A stretch of DNA of 64,000 bases. Source: Chloroflexi bacterium UBA6622 (GTDB lineage Bacteria; Chloroflexota; UBA11872). The position numbers and the translations under genes were made by a program. The stretch lies in NCBI GenBank assembly GCA_002433065.1, contig DJHK01000001.1, forward strand, positions 76,429 to 140,428. The letters run 5' to 3'. Shown piece after piece: positions 1-8,725 of the stretch. The notes beneath the pieces were generated by a model. That model ran no database searches, was not told the origin of the DNA, and was given only the letters and a program-made list of their open reading frames with translations. Numbering within the stretch: the first letter of the stretch is position 1; each line of letters begins with the position of its first letter.

Positions 1-68
1 CCGACCCGTAAGCACATCTGGCCAGTACATCATAGAATCCGTAGTTCTCCATCTCCTATTGATGTTGC

Positions 69-1238
69 ATGTCTGATTTTCGAGCAGTTGTGATCGCCGA
101 TAGCACTGGTATTGGCGGATCCAGCCGTAACGGGCCTTCCCACGGACTTCACCAAACCTTTGACCAGCATCCCGACGTGGATTTGGTGGCCCTCTCAGAT
201 CCGTCGGAAGATAACCGAAGCCGATGGATCGCCGAGAGCGGCGCGACTACCGGCTACAGCGACTACGAAAAAATGCTGGCTACCGAAAATCCAGATATAG
301 CAGTCATTGCGATTCACAACTACAACCAGGCTCGCCTCGAGACCTTCTTAGCCACCGTCCAAAGCGGCGTCAGGGGTATCGTGATCGAAAAGCCAGTAGC
401 CGCACAGCCTGCCCATGCCGATCAAATGATGGCCGCAGCAGACGCCGCGGGAACACAGGTCGTTGTAGCCCACAGAGGACGTGAAAACCCTTCAATTCGA
501 GAGGTTAAACGTCGGGCAGATAGCGGCGAATGGGGACCGCTGATCCAGATCAAGGCCCATGGGAAAGGCGACCATCGATGTGGTGTCGTCGATGCACTCG
601 TACTGGGCACACATGAATTGAACACGATGCAGTTTTTTGCGGATGCCAATCCGATTTCTTGCTGGGGAACCGTCCTGATCAACGGAAGCCCTGCCAAGCG
701 AAGTGATGCCGCGGAAGATCAAGTCTACGGAGCAGGGTTGATGGCTGGCGATCGGGTGTTCGCCGAATACACATTTCCAAACGGGATCATTGGTTCGTAT
801 GAATCAATGCCGGTCGGAACAGGCGATCATTCGGGCGAATGGCTGGGATGTGACCTGTATTTCCAGAATGCAGTCGTCACTACGCGTGCAAAACCAAATG
901 CACAAATTCACGTCTTTCCCGAAGGGAGCGTCTTTGCTCAACCAGAAGTCGGAAGCTGGGAACCGCTGCTGCCCGAGGACTGGACACCACCCTCAAGCGA
1001 TCCGGCCGCAACATACTGGGCCGAATGGAAAGGATCAGAATCCACCGCTGCAAGCAACCGGTCAATTGGAGCCGAATTAGTTCGCTGCCTCAGCGAAAAT
1101 GTAACGCCAATTTTTGCCAGCAGCCTCACTGATGCAGCCTCCACTGTTGACCTCATTGTTGGCCCGCAACGAAGTCATCTCGAAGGAAAACGACTGGACC
1201 TGCCGTTGCATACACGAGGGAATCCATGGGAGGCCTAG
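69..1238 (+). CDS. Gfo/Idh/MocA-family oxidoreductase
   Basis: 389 aa. It is probably an NAD(P)-dependent sugar or polyol dehydrogenase of the Gfo/Idh/MocA superfamily. The N-terminal Rossmann half shows the DPSEDNR acidic turn after strand 2 and the family hallmark IEKP near residue 107, whose Lys is the usual catalytic residue. The C-terminal half has a GTHELNTMQFFA helix resembling the family's substrate-binding His region. The nucleotide-binding glycine loop is atypical: it reads TGIGGSSRNGPSHG, with extra residues compared with the usual GxGxxG, as in subfamilies beginning with a GRGxxGHGLD-like loop. The ATG at 69 has no obvious Shine-Dalgarno sequence. The gene stands alone at the window edge, so its true upstream partners are unseen. 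The substrate is unknown. Family is confident, function is not. Confidence 0.85.
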   Translation: MSDFRAVVIADSTGIGGSSRNGPSHGLHQTFDQHPDVDLVALSDPSEDNRSRWIAESGATTGYSDYEKMLATENPDIAVIAIHNYNQARLETFLATVQSGVRGIVIEKPVAAQPAHADQMMAAADAAGTQVVVAHRGRENPSIREVKRRADSGEWGPLIQIKAHGKGDHRCGVVDALVLGTHELNTMQFFADANPISCWGTVLINGSPAKRSDAAEDQVYGAGLMAGDRVFAEYTFPNGIIGSYESMPVGTGDHSGEWLGCDLYFQNAVVTTRAKPNAQIHVFPEGSVFAQPEVGSWEPLLPEDWTPPSSDPAATYWAEWKGSESTAASNRSIGAELVRCLSENVTPIFASSLTDAASTVDLIVGPQRSHLEGKRLDLPLHTRGNPWEA

Positions 1239-1366
1239 CGTAAAGTAAAGAAGCTCGTGAGATCTCGAGGAGAAACTCGTGAGTACTCCAAGGCGGCGCA
1301 CCAAGGAAAGGTTTAGCCTTTCCACGTGATACCGTCTTAGCTCCCTGCCGCAGAGTTCAACGTCAC

Positions 1367-2242
1367 GTGCCTATCACTGCCGTCGTTCTAGTCATAGCCT
1401 CAGCATTTCTACACGCGACCTGGAACCTTCTGGCCAAAGACAGCCGGGGCGGTCCCCTGTTTTTTTGGCAAGCTCTCGTGGCTTCCGGTTTTGTATTCCT
1501 CGTTCCGTTTCTGGTCCTGCTGAGTCAGAACCCCATTCCGGCGAACGGATGGGTTTGGATTGCAGCGACTGGCGTGTTGCACACAGCCTATTTTTCAACG
1601 CTGGCAATCGCGTACGTGCGTGCCGACCTTTCACTTGCTTATCCCATTGCCCGGGGGCTTGGACCAACCCTCGTGCTCATCGTGAGCATCGGTTTCCTCG
1701 CGGAATCACTCACCCCGATGGGTATTGCCGGTGTAGTTGCGGTGGTCATGGGTATCTATACCATCACCGTCCGTCGGATGACACTCGCCGCCTGGCGTGC
1801 CCCACTAACCACACTAATCCGACCGGAAGGTCGTTATGCAACCGCCACTGGCGTCTTCATTGCAGCCTACACGCTGGTAGACAAACAGGGCGTACAAGTC
1901 GTCCACCCATTGGTCTACATCTACTTAATGTTTGTGCTATCCGCGGTTGGGGCCACAGCGATATTGCTTACGCACCAGCGAAACTGGAAAGCCACTAGAG
2001 AATTGAGAACCTGGAGAAAAGCCACAGCTGTCGCTGTTCTCTGGGTCAGCGCATATAGTCTCGTGCTGTTTGCTCTGAGATTGGCCCCAGCCGCATATGT
2101 ATCGGCAGCACGTGAATTAAGCATCGTGATCGGAACCGGGCTCGGAGTTTTCGTGCTGAGAGAACAGGGCGGACCAACTCGGCTAATCGGAGCAACCAGC
2201 ATTGCCCTAGGCGTCGCGCTTATCGCGATTTCGAGCTACTAA
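1367..2242 (+). CDS. EamA/DMT-family inner-membrane transporter
   Basis: 291 aa and almost wholly hydrophobic, with about ten predicted membrane helices arranged as two EamA repeats. The first begins with the family-typical HATWNLLAK segment near residue 17; the second starts around residue 157 (YATATGVFIAAYTLVDK). Drug/metabolite transporters of this type usually export small metabolites or amino acids by proton exchange. The likely start is GTG at 1367. The 128-base gap from the preceding oxidoreductase makes a common operon uncertain. It converges on the HD-hydrolase gene with about 100 bases between stops. The substrate cannot be read from the sequence. Confidence 0.85.
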   Translation: MPITAVVLVIASAFLHATWNLLAKDSRGGPLFFWQALVASGFVFLVPFLVLLSQNPIPANGWVWIAATGVLHTAYFSTLAIAYVRADLSLAYPIARGLGPTLVLIVSIGFLAESLTPMGIAGVVAVVMGIYTITVRRMTLAAWRAPLTTLIRPEGRYATATGVFIAAYTLVDKQGVQVVHPLVYIYLMFVLSAVGATAILLTHQRNWKATRELRTWRKATAVAVLWVSAYSLVLFALRLAPAAYVSAARELSIVIGTGLGVFVLREQGGPTRLIGATSIALGVALIAISSY

Positions 2243-2341
2243 CCCAGACTCACAGAAAAACACTTTGATGATTTCTAGAGTACCGAGACCCCAAGACACC
2301 TAATGATCGGTGACCAAACCAAGCTCATGCCCCCGACCTCG

Positions 2342-3019
2342 TTATGCGAGCCGTTGATCATTTGCAACGATCTCAAAGGAACACCCCAGTGATCCTGCCG
2401 CGCTCCTAGCCATCACCATACGTGAAAGAAATATTTCGAAATATTCCATGACACTCGAGCTGGAAGTATCGATCGTGAGTTGCAAGCTGATCGTCCGAGT
2501 TTCGGCATCCACATTAACAAACGATTTTTCCACCGCGTGATTCACTCGATCATGAATATCAAAGTCGGCCTCGCTGGGATTTTGAACACGACTGCGATGC
2601 ACATCAGATTTGTCCGCAATGATCAGCGCAGCAGCTACCGGGGTGGAACTGTCTCCCGATGACTCTTCATGATTCCCAATCGCATTTGCCACAGTCAGCG
2701 CATCATCGTCTGCCATGCCAAGGAAACGTAAATGAGACAAGGCCATACTCGCGCCAATCACCCAATGATGATCCCGAGACACTATATTCCCGATGTCATG
2801 CATATAGGCAGCGATCGCGGCCAGTTCGGCGTCTCTGTCTGAATGCCCAAGTCGAAGCAAAATATTCCTGCTAATGCTCGAAACCAATGCCGCGTGCCGA
2901 TGCCCATGCTCTGTATACCCGATGGCCTTCAGATGCTCGTTGGCCCGGGTTATCACCGTGGAGACGTACTTGTCAGCCTTGATATCAGCCAGCGTAATTA
3001 CATGCGCTCCGGCGTTCAC
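2342..3019 (-). CDS. HD-domain phosphohydrolase
   Basis: About 225 aa. Metal-binding HD-superfamily residues are visible in order: HGHRHAALV (His), AYMHDIGN (His-Asp pair), a later GNHEES His, and ADKSD (Asp). The protein is therefore likely a metal-dependent phosphatase or phosphodiesterase acting on a nucleotide or similar phosphorylated substrate. I take the start as GTG at 3019 because its first four bases, GTGA, overlap the proA stop, giving the tight coupling seen throughout this window. A longer frame reaching 3055 would run 36 bases further into proA. It is the last gene of a proB-proA-HD operon. No known proline role is implied by the family; the coupling is the only functional hint. 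Confidence 0.8.
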   Translation of the reverse strand: MNAGAHVITLADIKADKYVSTVITRANEHLKAIGYTEHGHRHAALVSSISRNILLRLGHSDRDAELAAIAAYMHDIGNIVSRDHHWVIGASMALSHLRFLGMADDDALTVANAIGNHEESSGDSSTPVAAALIIADKSDVHRSRVQNPSEADFDIHDRVNHAVEKSFVNVDAETRTISLQLTIDTSSSSVMEYFEIFLSRMVMARSAAGSLGCSFEIVANDQRLA

Positions 3020-4302
3020 ACAGGCCGTACCTGTCCATCCCCCTGGACAATCCACTTGTAGGTGGTCATCTCCCGCAAACCCATAGGGCCACGCGCATGA
3101 AGTTTTTGCGTGCTGATCCCAACTTCAGCCCCGAGGCCAAACTCTCCCCCATCGGTAAATTGAGTCGAAGCGTTTACATACACCGCGGCCGCATCCACTT
3201 CGTTTACAAATCGACGTGCATGGCGATGGGAGCTCGTCACGATCGCCTCGGAGTGACCACTTCCATGTTCCTGAATATGTGCAAGCGCGTGCTCAAAGTC
3301 ATCAACCACGACCACCGACATCCGTAACGCCAACCATTCAGTATCCAGATCGTCGTCACCAAGCACCACAGACGGTATCTCAGGACCAAGCACCGAGGAA
3401 ACCCGCCCATCCGCATGTAACTCCACACCAGCCTCCACTAACGTCCGGCCAACAGACGGTAGAAAAACTTCAGCAACGTCACGGTGAACCAGCAGCGTAT
3501 CGAGCGCATTACATATCGATGGGCGTCTGGTTTTGGCGTTTAGGACAATGCGTTCTGCCATAGCCAAATCCGCTCCCGCATCCACAAAGGTGTGACAGAC
3601 ACCCCATCCAGTCTCTATGACAGGAACAGTCGCCGTGGACGAAACAAAGTCGATCAATCCAGATCCACCACGAGGCACTACAACATCGACATGCGTACGA
3701 TCACGAAGCAATTCTTCCAACAAACTTCGGTCTGGGTCATCGATGAGCTGAACGGACGCAGAAGGAGCACCAGCCGCCTCAATAGCCGCACGGATCACGT
3801 TAGCCAAAGCAATGTTGCTCTGCAACGCCTCTCGGCCTCCACGAAGAATCACCGCATTTCCAGCCTTGAGACATAACGCCGAAATATCGACCGTGACATT
3901 TGGCCGCGCTTCAAATATGACCGCAACAACACCGAGCGGGACACGACGCCGACCAATCTCTAATCCATTCGGCAATCGTCGAGCATCGTCGACGGCTCCA
4001 ACGGGATCAGGGAGCGCTTCCACCATATCGACAGCAGCAGCAATACCATCCAACCGCTCTCGATTCAACGTCAACCTGTCGATAACCGCCAGGTCCAGGT
4101 CTTGAGCTTTAGCTGCCTCAACATCCAGGACGTTGGCCTTCAGAATCGTTTCGGTTTGAGTTCGCAAAGCCGCAGCTATAGCTGCTAAAACTTCGTTCTT
4201 CTTCGTGGTGGAAAGCTGTCCCAGACCTCGAGAGGCATCACGAGCTGCTGACCCGATCGCGCCTAAGTCCAAAGACCTATCGCTAGAGTTCACCACGCTC
4301 AT
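3016..4302 (-). CDS. proA: gamma-glutamyl phosphate reductase
   Basis: 428 aa, the usual length. It catalyses the second step of proline synthesis, NADPH-dependent reduction of glutamyl 5-phosphate to the semialdehyde, in the cytosol. Family signatures are clear: VAVIFEARPNVTVD near residues 127-139, KAGNAVILRGG around 147-156, and the catalytic-Cys motif RRPSICNALDTL with Cys264. The gene lies five bases downstream of proB on the same strand and its stop overlaps the GTG of the HD hydrolase, so the three genes form a coupled operon. No anomaly is seen. Confidence 0.97.
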   Translation of the reverse strand: MSVVNSSDRSLDLGAIGSAARDASRGLGQLSTTKKNEVLAAIAAALRTQTETILKANVLDVEAAKAQDLDLAVIDRLTLNRERLDGIAAAVDMVEALPDPVGAVDDARRLPNGLEIGRRRVPLGVVAVIFEARPNVTVDISALCLKAGNAVILRGGREALQSNIALANVIRAAIEAAGAPSASVQLIDDPDRSLLEELLRDRTHVDVVVPRGGSGLIDFVSSTATVPVIETGWGVCHTFVDAGADLAMAERIVLNAKTRRPSICNALDTLLVHRDVAEVFLPSVGRTLVEAGVELHADGRVSSVLGPEIPSVVLGDDDLDTEWLALRMSVVVVDDFEHALAHIQEHGSGHSEAIVTSSHRHARRFVNEVDAAAVYVNASTQFTDGGEFGLGAEVGISTQKLHARGPMGLREMTTYKWIVQGDGQVRPV

Positions 4303-4307
4303 CTTTC

Positions 4308-5432
4308 CTAACCATTTTTTTCATCCAAACGATCCATCACAACAAGATTATTCCGATGAACAACCTCATCGCCATAGGAAAACCCCAGCGTTGAAAAGAT
4401 TTCCGAAGAAGGCCGGCCTGCGATGTTCGCCAGGTTTTTCGAATCGTAGTTTACGAGGCCACGTGCAAACACCTCTTGGTGCGGATTCACAAGACCGACG
4501 AGATCACCGCGTTCGAAAACCCCTTGGATTTTGGTGATTCCAGCCGGAAGCAGACTGCTACCATCGTGCACCACAGCATGTTGAGCGCCAGAATCAACGA
4601 CAATCTCCCCGCGTTGCCCCAAACTCGAACTAAGCCATCGAGCCCGGCTTGAACGAATTGGCCCTAGTGCCGAAATACTCGTTCCCAAAGACTCGCCGCG
4701 CGCGAGTCGAATAATCACATCTGATTCATTCCCGTCAGCAATAACCACGTCTATGCCGTCAGCCATTGCCTCAAACGCCGCCTGAAGTTTTGATCGCATA
4801 CCTCCCGATCCGCCTTCTGAAGCCTCGCCGGCCATCCGTTCGAGATCTTCTCTGGGAACCTTTCCAGCGTCCCTTATCAGTTCGGCATGTGGATCTGTTG
4901 TTGGATCACCCGTATATAAACCTCCAACGGAACTTAGGATGCACAACCGATCAGCACCAATAAGCTTTGCGATCAACACTGAGAGAGCATCGTTATCGCC
5001 AAATCGAAGTTCCTCAGTGGCCACAACATCATTTTCGTTTGCCACCGGAAGAATATCGGCATCCAGCAGACCATTTAATGCATTGCGCGCATTCAGGTAA
5101 CCGGAACGGTGCGCCAAATCAGCCCGCGACAACAAAGCCTGCGCAACCACGATCCCTTTGTTGCCAAACTTCTCAGCATATTGGGTCATCAAGGGAGCCT
5201 GACCAACCGCCGCTAAAACCTGCCGAGTGACAAGAGCATCACCCGACATAGGCGCAATCGTTCGACCAGCAGCCACAGCCCCAGATGTCACCAGCGCCAC
5301 CTGGGTTCCCATTTCACGAACTTCAGAAATTTGTTGGGCAATATCCGAAATAAATACGTCGTTGAGACCGGTTGGGGTTGTCACCAACCGGGTTCCACAT
5401 TTAATTACTATCCGTCGAGAAGAATCAGGCAT
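4308..5432 (-). CDS. proB: glutamate 5-kinase with PUA domain
   Basis: 374 aa. It phosphorylates glutamate with ATP, the committed and normally proline-inhibited first step of proline synthesis. The N-terminal amino-acid-kinase domain shows KCGTRLVT at the start, GDNDALSVLIAKL, GGLYTGDP, and the GSGGMRSKLQAA loop. A PUA domain occupies about the last 90 residues (LPAGITKIQGVFERGDLV). It is the first gene of the proB-proA-HD operon and starts with ATG at 5432. The 148-base divergent spacer to the EF-G-like gene must hold its promoter; two TATAAG-like hexamers occur just upstream of the ATG on this strand, but I see no convincing -35. Confidence 0.96.
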   Translation of the reverse strand: MPDSSRRIVIKCGTRLVTTPTGLNDVFISDIAQQISEVREMGTQVALVTSGAVAAGRTIAPMSGDALVTRQVLAAVGQAPLMTQYAEKFGNKGIVVAQALLSRADLAHRSGYLNARNALNGLLDADILPVANENDVVATEELRFGDNDALSVLIAKLIGADRLCILSSVGGLYTGDPTTDPHAELIRDAGKVPREDLERMAGEASEGGSGGMRSKLQAAFEAMADGIDVVIADGNESDVIIRLARGESLGTSISALGPIRSSRARWLSSSLGQRGEIVVDSGAQHAVVHDGSSLLPAGITKIQGVFERGDLVGLVNPHQEVFARGLVNYDSKNLANIAGRPSSEIFSTLGFSYGDEVVHRNNLVVMDRLDEKNG

Positions 5433-5513
5433 CGATTAAATCTTATAGCGGAAAACTTATAAGCACTCGGCTGATTGTAAGCAGCTCAGCCTCCTCAGCA
5501 CGCTCCTTGCCTC

Positions 5514-5519
5514 TATAAT
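5514..5519 (+). promoter_or_regulatory. -10 element of the EF-G-like gene
   Basis: A consensus TATAAT hexamer lies 61 bases before the start codon at 5581, followed by a GC-rich GCGCG stretch at the expected transcription start. No good -35 is seen 17 bases upstream. The hexamer overlaps an in-frame ATG at 5518, which argues against that upstream ATG being the translation start. Confidence 0.5.
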
Positions 5520-5580
5520 GCGCGTTCACGCCGCTCACGTGAAGAGTCCATGGAGCATCCGCGCAGCGGAGGAGGCACGT

Positions 5581-7644
5581 ATGGACCAATACGAGACCAA
5601 CAATATCCGGAATGTTTCGCTCATCGGCCACAGTGGGTCGGGCAAAACATCTTTAGCGGAAGCACTGTATTTCCTGACAGGAAAATCATCTCGGCTGGGT
5701 CGGGTCGAGGAAAACAATACCGTCGCGGACTATGACCCAGATGAGCACGAACGCGGTATGTCCATAAATCTAACCCCTATCGCCTGCGAGTGGGCTGGAA
5801 GCAAACTCAACGTCGTCGATACCCCCGGTTATGCAGACTTCGTCGGGGAAGTGATTTCCGGGCTCCAAGGGACAGACGCTGCAGCCCTACTGATCGACGC
5901 AACTTCCGGAATCGAAGTCGGAACCGAAACAGTTTGGCGTATTGCTTCAAATTTGAAACGGCCTCTGATATTGATCCTCAGTCGCATGGATCGTGAGAAC
6001 GTTGACACTACAGCCGTTGTGGACGACCTTCGCGAACGCTTTGGCACGAATGTGGTCCCGATTCAAGTCCCAATAGGTGAAGGACCAGATTTTCGCGGGA
6101 TAGTCGATTTACTAGATGGCAAAGCACGAATATTCAAAGACGGCCAATCTACCGTGGAAGATGTCCCTGAAGAACTCATCGAGAGTGTAGAAACCGCGAA
6201 GGAACAATTGCTCGAAGCAATTGCGTCAACAGATGACGCGCTTCTTGAGCTTTACCTTGAAGGTGAAAATATTTCCCGCGAAGCAATGATCACGGCACTT
6301 CACGCGGGCGTCAGAGATCGCAGCATATATCCAGTGGTCTTCTCAGCAGCTACCGAGCTCAAAGGAACGCGTGAGACGTTCGAGGCCCTTATCGCTTTAA
6401 CACCGTCACCAACCGAGTCATTGAAACTTTTGATGGATAGCAACGCCCCTGCAATCGATGGCCCGGTGATAGTCCAAGTCTTTAAGACACTTGCTGACCC
6501 GTTTGTCGGCAAGGTGTCAATCTTTCGCCTCATTGCCGGACAAATAGATGGTGAGGCTCAGCTTGTTAATCAACGAACCGGCGAAACACAACGCCTCACA
6601 AATATTCAGTTTGCTGTTGGAAAAGATGGGGAGTCAGCCGGGACTATGGCAGCGGGAGATATCGCCTTTGTTACCAAACTGGAAGGCGTAGCAACCGGTG
6701 ACACGCTAACCGATCCAGGTCACACCGTTACAACACAAGCCTTCGATCTACCTACACCGCTGTTCGAAGCGTCCATCACACCGGAAACAAGCGCGGATCT
6801 CGACAAGATGGGCTCAGTACTTAGTCGTCTGGTTGAAGAAGACCCTTCCCTACAATCCTACCGGGATGAAGAAACGGCCGAAACAATCCTTGCTGGTCTC
6901 GGAGAATCACATGTACAAATCAGCCTAGACCGAGCCAAACGAAAGTTTAGTGTGGGACTTCACGCTGAAGTTCCTCGTGTCGCCTACCGCGAAACAATTA
7001 GGAAAACCGTGAACGCACATGGCCGCCATAAGCGCCAGTCAGGTGGATCAGGCCAATTTGGTGATGTCCACATCGAATTTTCCCCGCTTCCGCGAGGTTC
7101 AGGATTCGAATTTGAAGACCGTGTGGTTGGAGGTCGTGTTCCCCGTAATTACATCCCCGCCGTCGAAAAAGGTCTTATCGAAGCCATCGATGTGGGCTTG
7201 CTCGCTGGCTACCCGATGGTCGACTTCAAAGCCGCGCTGTTTGATGGTCAGTACCACGCGGTGGATTCATCCGACGAATCATTCCGGCTTGCTGCCCGCC
7301 TCGCCTATCGGGAAGGAATTCCCACAGCCAGCCCGGTGATTCTAGAACCCATCATGAAGTTAAGCATTTTCATACCGGAAGCCAACACTGGCGACGTCAT
7401 CGGTGATATTAGCTCCAAGCGTGGTCATGTACTCGGAATGCCACCGTGTGATGACGAAGGCTTTGCCGTCGTCGAAGTAGAAGTCCCAGCTGCCGAGGTG
7501 CAACGCTATGCGACAGATCTCCGATCAATAACGCAAGGACGAGGACGGTTCACACGAGAATTTGTTCGTTACGAAGAGGTTCCCAGCAACATTCAAGAAC
7601 AGCTCATGGCTAGCGCTGAACAGCAGCGTGAGGCTGCAGTTTAG
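5581..7644 (+). CDS. EF-G-like translational GTPase (EF-G paralogue)
   Basis: 687 aa with the full five-domain EF-G layout: a G domain over roughly residues 1-270, then EF-Tu-like domain 2, and domains III-V including an EF-G domain IV (GGSGQFGDVHIEFSP). The P-loop is GHSGSGKT (16-23) in place of the classical GHxDAGKTT, switch II is DTPGYADF (80-87), and the guanine-specificity motif is SRMD (134-137) in place of NKMD. These changes fit the paralogues called EF-G-like or FusA2, whose role is not settled. The ATG at 5581 is chosen because GGAGG sits five bases upstream; a longer frame from 5518 would begin inside the promoter. The next gene follows after 22 bases. Confidence 0.9.
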   Translation: MDQYETNNIRNVSLIGHSGSGKTSLAEALYFLTGKSSRLGRVEENNTVADYDPDEHERGMSINLTPIACEWAGSKLNVVDTPGYADFVGEVISGLQGTDAAALLIDATSGIEVGTETVWRIASNLKRPLILILSRMDRENVDTTAVVDDLRERFGTNVVPIQVPIGEGPDFRGIVDLLDGKARIFKDGQSTVEDVPEELIESVETAKEQLLEAIASTDDALLELYLEGENISREAMITALHAGVRDRSIYPVVFSAATELKGTRETFEALIALTPSPTESLKLLMDSNAPAIDGPVIVQVFKTLADPFVGKVSIFRLIAGQIDGEAQLVNQRTGETQRLTNIQFAVGKDGESAGTMAAGDIAFVTKLEGVATGDTLTDPGHTVTTQAFDLPTPLFEASITPETSADLDKMGSVLSRLVEEDPSLQSYRDEETAETILAGLGESHVQISLDRAKRKFSVGLHAEVPRVAYRETIRKTVNAHGRHKRQSGGSGQFGDVHIEFSPLPRGSGFEFEDRVVGGRVPRNYIPAVEKGLIEAIDVGLLAGYPMVDFKAALFDGQYHAVDSSDESFRLAARLAYREGIPTASPVILEPIMKLSIFIPEANTGDVIGDISSKRGHVLGMPPCDDEGFAVVEVEVPAAEVQRYATDLRSITQGRGRFTREFVRYEEVPSNIQEQLMASAEQQREAAV

Positions 7645-7666
7645 GACGCAAAGAAAGGACTCATCT

Positions 7667-8725
7667 ATGGAAAAACTACAACGCGACTTCCTCGAGTCAC
7701 TCATCTCAGCACCTAGCCCCGCTGGGTATGAACAGCCTGTTCGTCAGGTCTACCACGCCTATACAGAGTCCTTTGCGGATGATGTCCGCTCAGACGTCCA
7801 TGGAAATATGATCGCCGTTCGTAATACCGATGGTAATCCTCGGCTTATGTTTGCCGGGCACTGCGATGAGCTTGGCTTCCAAGTGAACTACATCAACGAC
7901 CAGGGCTTTATCTACTTCAACACGATAGGCGGACACGACGCAGGCCTAGTGCCCGGCCGTCGAGTGGTCATTCACAGCAAAAATGGACCGGTGGTTGGAG
8001 TAACAGGACGTAAGGCCATACACCTCACCCCCCCTAGTGACCGGGGAAAACCAGCAAAGATTGAAAACATTTGGATTGATATCGCTGTCAGTGACAAACA
8101 AGAAGCCGAAGCCCTAGTAAACATCGGAGATCCCATCACGTATGACGTAGGTCTTCAGGATCTACGTTCTGATGTGGTAGCCGGGCGTGCTCTCGACAAC
8201 AAAATAGGAACGTGGGTTGTCGCTGAAGGTCTGCGTCGAGCATCTACCCAACAGCTACAAGCATCTATACATGCAGTAGCAACAGTTCAGGAAGAAATCG
8301 GCCTGCGAGGCGCCGAGACCAGTGCTTACGGTATTAATCCAGCCGTAGCCATTGCTGTAGACGTCACTCATGCCACGGACCATCCCAACATCACGAAACA
8401 AACAGCAGGCGACGTAAAACTCGGTGGTGGGCCCACCATCTCCCGAGGACCCAACTTCAATCCAAGAGTAGTCGAGAAGCTTATCGAGGCAGCAGAAGCC
8501 TTGAACATCCCCTATCAACTCGAGGCTGCCTCACGTGGCACTGGAACCGATGCGAATGCAATTCAATTATCCAGAGCTGGTGTGGCTACAGGCTTAGTCA
8601 GTGTTCCCCTGCGTTATATGCACACACCTTCGGAAGTTGTGGCATTGGACGATGCAGACGCCGCAGCCACGCTGCTCGCCGAGTTTGCCAATCGGCTAGC
8701 ACCTGAAGACGACTTCACCCCCTAG
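7667..8725 (+). CDS. M42-family metallo-aminopeptidase
   Basis: 352 aa. M42 enzymes are cytosolic, di-metal aminopeptidases that trim short peptides, usually as large tetrahedral assemblies. Visible metal and catalytic signatures are AGHCDELGF (His65, Asp67), the bridging-Asp segment GRALDNKIGTW, the QEEIGLRGAE acid pair, the VDVTHATDHP metal Asp, and a late HTPSEVV His. The ATG at 7667 has AAAGGA upstream; an in-frame extension to 7562 overlaps the EF-G-like gene by more than 80 bases and is unlikely. It is probably co-transcribed with that GTPase. Its stop overlaps the end of the convergent gamma-glutamyltransferase gene by four bases. Confidence 0.92.
   Translation: MEKLQRDFLESLISAPSPAGYEQPVRQVYHAYTESFADDVRSDVHGNMIAVRNTDGNPRLMFAGHCDELGFQVNYINDQGFIYFNTIGGHDAGLVPGRRVVIHSKNGPVVGVTGRKAIHLTPPSDRGKPAKIENIWIDIAVSDKQEAEALVNIGDPITYDVGLQDLRSDVVAGRALDNKIGTWVVAEGLRRASTQQLQASIHAVATVQEEIGLRGAETSAYGINPAVAIAVDVTHATDHPNITKQTAGDVKLGGGPTISRGPNFNPRVVEKLIEAAEALNIPYQLEAASRGTGTDANAIQLSRAGVATGLVSVPLRYMHTPSEVVALDDADAAATLLAEFANRLAPEDDFTP

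Noticed and set aside
5518..5580. N-terminal extension of the EF-G-like protein to an ATG at 5518
   Set aside because: That ATG overlaps a TATAAT -10 element, and GGAGG lies five bases before the ATG at 5581, where the family's N-terminus begins.
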